A stretch of 40,593 bases of DNA. Origin: Clostridiales bacterium (GTDB lineage: Bacteria; Bacillota; Clostridia; Lachnospirales; JAQSXR01). The notes beneath the pieces are model-generated. The model had not been told where the DNA came from. It was given only the letters and a program-made list of their open reading frames with translations, and searched no databases. Positions 15,408 to 25,700 of this stretch are shown in pieces. Both the position numbers and the translations under genes were made by a program. The stretch's first letter is position 1. Each line of letters starts with the position of its first letter. The stretch lies in contig JAQSXR010000019.1 of NCBI GenBank assembly GCA_029256575.1, positions 1-40,593 on the forward strand. Direction: 5' to 3'.

Positions 15408-15803
15408 ATGAATAAATCGAGATTATGTAGTTTTGTTATTGCGGGAATGATAGGATTTGTTGGTATAGTTCCAATGAATACTTTTGCATCTGAAGTAAAA
15501 ACGGAAACAAAAACTCAATCAGAAACAAAAGATGAAAAAGATAATAATTTTAATGAAAAAATGAATAAAGCAAGTGAACAATGGAAAAAACTTACGGCAA
15601 AGCAGAAAGATGTAGTATATGCGTTACTTCAAAATCAGATGAATGAAGAAATAAAATTAATGGATAAGTTAGTTGAGTTTGGTGTAATGGATAAAGAAGA
15701 TGCTGAGAAAATTCAAGCTCACATGCTAATGAGATTTAAGAAGATGAAAGAGAGTGGAGAATTTCCGTTAATGAGACAAAAGAGCAATAAGAGAGATAAA
15801 TAA
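15408..15803 (+). CDS. Small secreted protein, DUF2680-like
   Basis: The 131-aa protein has a signal peptide (about residues 1-27, ending NTFAS) and a Lys/Glu-rich linker. The C-terminal helical domain (LTAKQKDVVYALLQNQMNEE, KLVEFGVMDKEDAEKIQAHM) resembles the DUF2680/YckD family of Firmicutes. The family's function is unknown. GAAAGTGAGGA lies before ATG 15408. The gene ends before a terminator shared with the convergent tetR gene. Confidence 0.75.
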   Translation: MNKSRLCSFVIAGMIGFVGIVPMNTFASEVKTETKTQSETKDEKDNNFNEKMNKASEQWKKLTAKQKDVVYALLQNQMNEEIKLMDKLVEFGVMDKEDAEKIQAHMLMRFKKMKESGEFPLMRQKSNKRDK

Positions 15804-15913
15804 TTTAGATTGAATCGGAATAGGTAACTATTGTAATGACGATAAAGATACACTAACTTTTGTTTTAAATGTATGTAATTTTTTTTGATATAGTTTTATA
15901 GTATTATGCTACG

Positions 15914-15960
15914 AAAACCCTTGCTCCATCTTATTAGGTGAAGTAAGGGTTTTATTTTTT
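15914..15960. terminator. Terminator after DUF2680-like gene
   Basis: AAAACCCTT (15914-15922) pairs perfectly with AAGGGTTTT (15945-15953), followed by a long T run (ATTTTTT) on the plus strand. It overlaps the 3' end of the convergent tetR gene. Confidence 0.85.
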
Positions 15961-16600
15961 ATTTACTATTAATTCCCGGCAGTAGTATTTCTAAATATTT
16001 CGCAACTTGATCTTTCAAGTCAAAGTCAGGATAGCGTATACACCATTCATACGTAAGCCCTCTAATAGCGATAACACAGTGATTTACAACAGCATCTATA
16101 GAAATATCTGGTTTAAATTCTCCTTGCTGGATTCCTAGGTTAATAACTTTGTTAATAGTTAGGTAAAGATCTCTATTATAACCTAAAGATGCATCAATTT
16201 TAACATGCCTTGAAATTTGCGCTTCGTATGTTGACTTAATTAGATCATAGCCTATTACATTGGTTATGGTATCGGCTATTTTTTGAACGATCAATAGAAG
16301 TTTTTCAGAAGCTAATGTATCAGAAGGTAATGATTCATAATAATTCTTGTAATCAAAATCTATTTGTGCTACATAATCAGCACTTAGTGCTACAATAAGG
16401 GAACTTTTCGAATCAAAATGTACATAGAAGGATCCTTTGGAGACACCGGCAGTTTCTACGATTGTATCAACACTTACATGATCAAAACCATATTTTTTGA
16501 ACAGTTTGGAAGCTGCATCATATATTTTTTCCCTTGTTTCAAAGGATTTAATTGTTCTGTTATTTGGTTTTTCTTTATTCGTGTATTTCTCTTTATTCAT
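15959..16600 (-). CDS. TetR/AcrR-family transcriptional regulator
   Basis: The 213-aa protein has an N-terminal TetR HTH (REKIYDAASKLFKKYGFDHV, then SVDTIVETAGVSKGSFYVHF, about 24-65). The helical ligand-binding domain has no recognisable ligand signature. AGGAG lies nine bases before ATG 16600. It is divergent from the giant SLH protein gene, and the 170-bp intergenic region holds two overlapping dyads, so it likely represses itself and perhaps the giant gene. No efflux pump, the usual partner, is adjacent. Confidence 0.92.
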   Translation of the reverse strand: MNKEKYTNKEKPNNRTIKSFETREKIYDAASKLFKKYGFDHVSVDTIVETAGVSKGSFYVHFDSKSSLIVALSADYVAQIDFDYKNYYESLPSDTLASEKLLLIVQKIADTITNVIGYDLIKSTYEAQISRHVKIDASLGYNRDLYLTINKVINLGIQQGEFKPDISIDAVVNHCVIAIRGLTYEWCIRYPDFDLKDQVAKYLEILLPGINSK

Positions 16601-16645
16601 TTTATATGCTCCTATGCTTGTAAATAATGGGAAAATATTATATAA

Positions 16646-16672
16646 TGACTATAGTCAATGACTTAGGTCATT
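16646..16672. promoter_or_regulatory. Two overlapping dyads, putative TetR operator
   Basis: TGACTATAGTCA (16646-16657, perfect) overlaps by one base AATGAC-TTAG-GTCATT (16657-16672), with centres 13 bp apart. Both share TGAC/GTCA half-sites, the usual pattern for paired TetR-family dimers. A minus-strand TATAAT lies at 16637-16642, so the site covers the tetR promoter upstream region. Confidence 0.7.
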
Positions 16673-16785
16673 TCGTATAGCTTTGTTATTATACCACAAA
16701 TAGAATGTAAAAGAATAGTACAAAAAGAAAGAGCAAAGAACTTTTATTATATATAAAAATTAAAATACGAATGGAGAGATGTTGC

Positions 16786-19700
16786 GTGAAAAGACTAAGA
16801 AGGATAATAAGTTTTATTATGGTTCTATTGATTTCATTTTCAAATTTACAATTTCCGAGTTCAAATATTGGAATGAAGAACCAAGTTAATGCCGCAGTTA
16901 ATGTTTCAAATACTTCGACTCTTACTCAACCAAAGGAAAAAATAGCATCGAAAATGGAAACGGAGTATCCTTCGGTTACAGAGACATTAGAAGGGGATTC
17001 ATATGTGGTACCTCCTGATGAAGCAGCAGTTTTAGCAGATTATTATTGGCTGGATGAAACGCTCGTATGTATGGGGGAGTATCCAGGAAGTATTACCACT
17101 GATTTGATTTTTCCTTTGGTGGGGGAGAACGGCAGTACAATAAATTGGAGCACAAGTGATGCTACATTGGTAGAAACAGATGGAACAGTGCATAGACCTG
17201 CGTATAGTACTGGGAATAAAGATGTAGCAATTACTGCAAACATAACCAAAGGGGAAGCAATTCTTAGCAGAGAATTTATTTTTACTATTATTACGTTGGA
17301 ACCGAACGAAGTCGAATTAGTGTCAATGACAAAGGAATGGTTAACCGCTAGTCTTGTGCTGAATGGAAATGATTATAAAGATGTCAAGACGAAACTTAAT
17401 TTACCACAAACGAGGGAAATAATTGTTACATATCCATATAAGGAATATGACATAAATATTAGTTGGGAATCATCGGATATAACAAAAGTGGCTCTTGATG
17501 GAAGCGTTATTAGACCTGCAAAAGATCAAGAAGATGTGCCAATAACACTTACTGCAACTATACAGTATAATGGAGAGAGTGTTGAGAAGACTTTTGATTT
17601 TATAGTTACCAAGGTTGAAGAATTCCAATTGGCAATAATGCGGAATGATTTTAGTAATCTAGGGGATAAATATCAATTTAATGGATTATCTGGAATTATG
17701 GATACGTTAAATCGAGAGGGAAATAGTATAAAAGCATTGCAATTTTACAATGATGGACTATTAGAGGGAGGAAGCGTATTCACATCTAATAAGATTCATT
17801 TATCGAATGATATGTCCTTTAGTACAGCATTCTCCTATCGAAATGTACACCCACAATACACAAAAGGAAATGGGGGATTCACCTTCACCATTCAGGCGGA
17901 GGGGAGCGGGGAATTCGGACAAAATTCAGATTCATTCGGGACGGAAGGAATAAGCCCAAGTCTTAACATTGCCTTTGGAACGGTATATAGTAGCTGGCCA
18001 GGGTCTGGTCAATCAACCTATTATGGTTTCACTGAATCTGTGAAAGTGTTCTATAATGGTAATAATGATGCAACAAACGAAAATAGTAGAGTAAAATATT
18101 TGGATTCTGGTAATACAAATAATCCGCCAACCTTTAATAATGTTTGGATTGAATACGACGGCTCTACCAATATTCTTGAAATACGATTTAGCAAAACACT
18201 TGAGAGACCAAAACAACCTACACTACAAGTTGAAAACGTAAATCTAGGAGAAATCTTTACGAGTCAAAATGGTAGTTTTCAGATAAAAGATGTACAGGAT
18301 GTTTACGTAGGGTTTACTGGCTCTACGGGGAATGCGAAAGACAAAAGTGAAATAAGTAGTTTGTACTTTAAAAATAATGCAATACCAATAGATTTTGCAC
18401 CATATGATTTTATTGATGCATCTAATGTAGTGATTACCGCTGACCCTGCAGCGGGAGCATCCTCTAGTACAGTAACGGTAACTGTTATTGGAGATAATGG
18501 CCCTGTTGTTGGAATTCCGGTTGAATTTACTACTACATTGGGGACATTAAACGATACATTCGCAGTTACGAATTCAGCAGGTAAAGCATCCGTATTATTA
18601 AGCACAGTTTTATCTGGTACGGCTATTGTGCGTACGAACGTAGCGGGGGGTGCATCTTCTTTTATTGAAGTACAACTTGCTTTGAGTGATGAAGATAAAG
18701 TGAATTTTGATAATGAATGGTTGAGCGATACCCGCGTACTTAACGGCAACAAGGATCTAAACAATATTATTAGTAAGGTATCAATGCCGACTCTCGCTCC
18801 TAATGGAAGCACCATAAGTTGGACGACCAGTGATGCAAGCGTGATAGCACTAGATGGAACAGTAGTAACACCTTCACCTACAGCAGGAGACCAGAAAATT
18901 ATTCTTAAGGCAACAATATCTTTAAACGCAGTCGTGGTTACGAGAGTATTTGACGTAACAGTTAAGGTTTTAAATGAAGACATAGTAACTGCTGATAGAG
19001 ATTGGCTAACCGATATACTAATCCAAGAGGGTAATAGTAATCTTAATGAAATTACGAAAAACCTTTTCTTACCTATAATCGGGAATTATGGTAGTACGAT
19101 ATCCTGGTCTTCTACAAATGAAATGGTGGTGTCTTCAGGTGGGGAAGTTGTTCAACCTACCTATACTCAAGGTGAACAAAAATTAGAATTAATAGCGACT
19201 ATATCCAAAGGACAAGAGCAGACCACAAAGAAATTTAATATAACAGTCAAGACTTTAGCACCAACAGATGAAGAAGCTGTAATAGCAGATAATCTATGGT
19301 TAACGGATGAACGGATACGACAGAGTAACATTGATTTCAATAATATAACAGAAGCATTGGACTTTCCTACTATTGGGCCAAGAGGGTCAACTATTATTTG
19401 GACATCAACCAATGAAACTGTGATAAATACTGATGGGGCGGTGAGTCAACCGTCTTATACGCAAGGATATAAGAAGGTCACGATTACTGCAACGATATCT
19501 AGAGGTACGGAGGCTACTTTTACTAAATCATTTAAATGTATTGTTATTGCATTAAATGAGACGGAAGATGAGGCTTTGGCAGCAGATGTTGCATGGTTAA
19601 ATGTTTCAAATACCTTATGGAAGAATCTATCCCAGTACGCAATAAATGGAGATTTAGTGCTTCCAACAGCAGCACCGAAAGGAGCTTTCATAACTTGGTC

Positions 19701-22700
19701 TTCAAGTATGCCAGAAGTTATATCCACAAATGGAATAGTGAAACGGCCAGAATTCGTGGAAGGACACAAATCAGTAACTATGGTTGCCACCTTGAAAATG
19801 GGTGATAAGGAAATTAGCAAAGAATTTGTATACACCGTTCTTTCATTGCCAGATATTATACCTCCTCAAATAGTGACTTCTGTACCAGCAAATAATAGTA
19901 TAGAAATTAACTATGATACGCGCGAGATTATAATAATATTCAATGAAGAAATTAAGCAAGGTGCATTAGCAAAAGCTAATCTTAGCACATATGGAATTAT
20001 CATAAATGCACCGAGTGCACCAGGTTTTTTTGCTAGAATTGATAAAAACAAGTTGATTATTCGATTATATAGCAACATGAAAGATGGGGAGAAGCAAGAA
20101 CTTATTATACCTAGAATGGCAGTCACGGATATGTCTGGAAATCCATTGGAAGATGATTTTAAGTTAAACTTTAGTGTTGAACGACGACTTGTAAACAAGA
20201 TAGAGGTTATTTCCTCTAATCCAGTTGATAAAGAGAACCAATTTTCAACTGAAAACGAACTATCCTTTTGTTATAGCTACAATGAAATCTTTGAAAGTAG
20301 TAAATTTAATAATATTTCTTTGCGAACAAGAGATGGAGCAGTAATTAAAGTTACAAAGATTCTATCTGGAAACAAGATAACGTTAGATCTTGGAACTGCT
20401 AAACTTATACCAGGAACAGCCTATGAATTAGTTATACCGGCAGGTGCAGTTAACGATAGATTTGGGAATTCTAGCAGTGAGAAAACGATTCAATTTATAA
20501 CTAAGAGCGATAAGTTATGGCCTGAAATAATACATAGTTATCCAATAAATGATCAAAAGACGATTGACGTTAATCAATCGATACGACTTAACTTTTCGGA
20601 GAAAGTTAAAGTAGATACCGGCATAATTAAATTGAAGGATGCAAATGGAAACATAGTGGATATTGCAATTGGGAAAATAGACACAATCCTTAATGTTGTG
20701 ACAATAACACCGTTTAAGCCTTTGCAACCAAACACAGAATATACGATTTATGTGCCATATAATTTTGTTAAGAATAACTCAGGTAATCATATGCAATTTG
20801 ATTACAGCACAAGTTTTCAAACAGGAGCAAGTTTAGTAGACATAGTGAGTCTTTCCCCGAACACATTTAATAAGAAAGGTGTTTCAATAAACACTCCTAT
20901 AGAAATAAAATTTGCATCTCCAGTTATTGAAGGTCTGAATTATACAAAAATGAAGATATTGGATTCCAAGGGTAATTCAATCAGCTTTCTTTCAAAAGAA
21001 ACGGATAATGCTGTAATTCTTACTCCTATTTCCAGTTTAGCTCCTTCCGAAACTTATACGGTTGAAATTCCGTCGGGAGCTTTTGCGAATGGAGAAAATG
21101 CTTTTAATGATGACCTAAGACTCTACTTTACAACAGCGGAGAAGCTTAATCTATCTTCGTATAGTATTGATTCTTTTATAGTTAAACCTTCCCCGAAATG
21201 GTTAGTAAAGAAGACGCTGACATTTAGTGCAGATAGAATTGAAAGTGTATTCAAGTCAATAGGAAGTAATGTTATTTCTTATGAATGGAGCTTTGGAGAT
21301 GGGAACATTGGAACAGGTAAAAATGTAGACCATATTTATTTCATAAAGGGAAATTATACAGTAAAATTAAAGATTGAGGACAGTAACGGTATATGCTATG
21401 AACTTGAGCAATTAGTAAAAATAGGTGATTTTGATTCGAGTGAAGTAAGGATGACAGTATCACCATATTGGAGTGAAGAGTTATTACTTGCGGATTCCTA
21501 TGATAATAGTCAAAAGGGGTATAAACTTTATACTATAAGTCTATCATACGATGGTAGATATATTTCTGATGAAGAAGTAAAGGTATTATTATACCAAAAT
21601 GGTGAATTAGTAGAGAATTTGGGAACGGTAACTACAGGAAGAGGTAATAACAAATATATAGATGAGTGGGGGTATACATATTCCGATATTGGAACAGCTT
21701 TCTTCCGTTTCTGGTATAAATACAAAAAAATAATCGGTAACTATGAACTAGTTTTTGTATATGGAACGATAAATGGAAATCAAACAACAGGAAAGGTAGT
21801 CCGTATACCGATTACAATTTCTGATACGAGAAGTAAACAAAATCTGAACATAAAATTATATAATAAAAATAATGGTACATATGTAGATTATATTACTGAT
21901 ATGCCATTTTTGATAGACGGGGTACAAAGATTTGCTAAGAAAAAATGGATTAGTGAAGAATATGGGTACTGTTATGTAATTGAAAATGTGGACATCACGT
22001 TTCACACATTGCAGTTGTCTTCGTCACATGAATATTCATTTTATACATCCAACAAAGAGGTTATAATGCATGGAGGAGCCGCTGATGTTGTAATATTGCC
22101 GGTTGAAAGAAAAAAAATAGGTATTACACGAATTAAGTCCGAAGCATCTGATACGAATAAGCGTTGGAATTCTGTTTTCCTAAAAGGTATTAATATGCAA
22201 TCATTACATTTTGAATTTGAAAGTGATTGGAATTATCTTGAACCTGGATACTATGAGATAACAACTAGTAAGAATCGATTTACCAAACGTACCGTTGATC
22301 CATGGACGGATTTGAATCCAAGTTATCTTGAACCTGGAGAGAAGTTATTAGTACGAATGGTTGCACGTAGTGGCATAACATCCCCGTGGATGGATGCCAA
22401 AGTGGAGGCGGTATGGCCACCTGAACTTAATACAGACCTTAATATCAATTATGTTAATGGAGAATATCTTGTAGATTCTTCGATGAATCTTGGAAATATA
22501 GTAGGAGATAGTATTAGCGTAATTGATGACATGCCTCTATTAGGCCACTCCAAAAGTTTTGGACTCGATGGATCTAATCTAGAAGTTGAAGGGGTTATGA
22601 AAATAAACGGTAGTTGGAAATCTATCCTTTTAAAAGTAAAGGCAAGTGGTTCTGTAACAACAAAAAAGAAGAAACCTAAAATGGTGAGCGTTGGTTACGA

Positions 22701-25700
22701 AATGACAACCGATGTAAATGGAATTTTTAAACTTGTCAATTATGGAAATTTAAGCGATTGGCAACTTGAACAAAGTGAATTCACAGTGATGGGAGATCTT
22801 AGTAAGTACTGGAAAATAGGTTACAGAGTTCCCAAAATTGACATTGGAGCAGAAGGACAACTCTATGTAGGGGCAATCGCTGGGGGTACTCTATATATAG
22901 ACAAGAGTGCTAAAAGTGATGAAGAATATAGCGGTATTCTTTATTTTGAACCATATGTTTACGGAAGTATATTTGCTGGGTTGGATTGGGTTAGTGTTGA
23001 GGGTATCGTAGATGGGCGCATTCCTAGCGAAGTACATATTCCAACAGGGTATATTCAGGCAGAACCATCTATTACGGCTAAGATTAAAGGGACTTTCGCA
23101 TTCTATTCAAAAACACTGTATAGTAAGAAACTAGAGACACACTGGGATAACGGAAAGAAAAAAGTTACTGCACCAAAGTTTAGTATGGAATCATTACCAA
23201 TAGAATTCGAAACGGACGAGTCAGAACTTACACAGATGCCAAGAACTTATCTGAATAGAAAATCTAATTGGTTTGGTAAAAATACGACATCATCAATCGG
23301 AATGTCCCCACTTGTTAGCTATAGTCAATTTATAGCAAAGGAAAGTAATTCTTCCGTAGTAACGATGAAAGATAATATTTTCCCGTATTCAGATGTTAAG
23401 CTAGTGCAAAACAAGGACGAACTTTGGATGATATGGACAGATGATAATCCAGAACGTTCTACATTAAATCGTACACAGTTGAAATATTCGGTATTAAGTG
23501 ATGGTAACTGGTCAGAACCAGTATGGATCGATAATGATGGAACAGCAGATTTCACTCCTGTGACAGCTACTACTGGAAATGGTGTATTGATGGCTTGGCA
23601 GAATATTAGTAAACCAATATGGGATGGTGCCCAGCTAAATGAAACCATTGAAAATGCTGAAATCAGTGTTACTAAAAATGTAAATAAAACAGATGGAAGC
23701 AATGTTGAAATAATTACACTAACGGATGATGACAAATTCGATCATTCACCAAAGCTCGCAGCCAATGGAGATCAAGCATTATTAGTTTGGACTAAATCAG
23801 AAGGGTTAAGCTTTACACTAGGTGATGATATGGATGTTTACAAATCATCTGATAATAGCGATTGTCTGATGTCTTCTAGTTGGAATGGAACAACATGGAG
23901 TAGTCCAGTGTTAATTCAAGATTCACTTCCAACAGTAGTAAGCTCTAGCCTGTCAATCCAAGAGAAAGAAGGCATGTTACTCTATACACTTGATAACGAT
24001 AATGACTTATCCACGCAGAGTGATCAAGAGATATATGCAAGGATTTATAAGGGGAGTTCATGGGGAGAAGCTATTCAAATTACTGAAAACTATGTATCTG
24101 ATTCAAACGCTAAGGCAGTTTATAGTAATGGAGACTGGTTTATAACCTGGTACCAGGATCGAAATATTAGATATAGATTGGGATTGAGCGGAGAAAATAA
24201 GGCAGAGGAATTCTTAAATGACGTACAAAGTAATTATGAGATTACTGTAAGTAATAGTGATAAGCCACAAATAGCTTTAGTCTATCAGCAAATAGGTGAA
24301 AAAAGTTCTCAAAATCTTTCTACTGCTCTCTACGATATTGACAAGGGGGTATGGAGTCAAGAAATGCCATTGACAGAAGGAGAAGGATATGTACGTACCT
24401 TTAGCCCGATATTCACAAATGATGGAAAGTTGAATATAGCTTATACAAATGCAGAAGTGATTACTGAGGTAGTCGAAGGAGAAGAGTATTATACAACAAG
24501 TGATAAGGTTGACTTATGTATGTTAACATACAATTTAGTACACGATTTAGCTTTGATGGAAGAGGATGGATTACAGTTATCACAAGAAATCCCATATCCT
24601 AGCACGCTAGTAACGGTCACAGCAACGATTCGAAACCAAGGTAATTTTGCTGAGAAGGCTACTGTATATTTATATGACGGAACGCCAGAAGAGGGAGTGA
24701 AGATTGGAGAAGTGACGACAGAACAAGCAATTCCTGCTAGGTCTTCGTCGGAAGTCGAGATAGAATGGATTGTAGATTCTAAGCAAAGAGATAAATACGA
24801 TTTACATGCCGTTGTCCATATGGGCGAGGGTGATAAAGAAATTGATTTTGATAATAGCAACAATATGATTCATCACGAAATTAGTACCTCTGATATAGCA
24901 ATTACAAGTTTAGAATGTGATAATATTGCAAATAATGATTATCTTGTTACTGCAGTGATTTCAAATAAGGGAGCACAAACTCTTGACGGAATCCAAATTC
25001 AACTTATGAATGAAGATAATATATTGGAAAGTAGAGAGTATGATCAGTTAAGTATGGGGCAACAGGTAAAAATTAATTTCCTTATCTCCTCAGACGGTCT
25101 AGCAAAAGATGCTGATGGAAATATTAATCTGACGTTGAGAGCTCTGTTACCAGATGAAGTAGAAGAGAATTCCAAAGACAATAATATCTATGATTTTACA
25201 TTAGTTGCGGCACCTATTGTTGTAGAGAGTATGAATCCTGGTCATGGAGAAACTCAGGTGGGAATTCAGGATACATTATCACTTATATTTAATATGAATG
25301 TTGACAAAGGAATTGATTTTGAACAGATAACATTAGAAGATGAAAACTTCAACAAAGTTGACATAAGTAAAACAATAGAAGGGGATACACTGAGTATTAC
25401 GCCACGAAACGAGATGGAGTATGATACAAAATACACTCTTATTATACCAAAAGAAGCCTTAAGTGATACTTACGGACATACAATGGAAGACAATTACAGT
25501 TTAAGCTTTGCAACAATAACAAGGAATCCAGAGATTGTATTTGCTTATCCTGGTAATGAATTGGATAAAGTAGAACTGGATACAGATATCAAGATCAAAT
25601 ACAACAAGTCTGTTACGAATGGACCAACATTTGAAGAAATAGTATTGTATGGTCCTCAATCACAAGTGATATCTACGTCTGTATCCTTGCAGGGAGAATG

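Noticed and set aside
18303-18983. 226-codon open frame on the minus strand inside the giant surface-protein gene
   Set aside because: It mirrors the Thr/Ser/Val-rich Ig repeats of the coding strand, shows no domain and no good ribosome binding site; an antisense shadow.
18690-19850. DNA-level tandem repeat in the giant gene
   Set aside because: The four Ig repeats are similar in protein but diverged in DNA, so this is ancient domain duplication rather than a recent tandem array.
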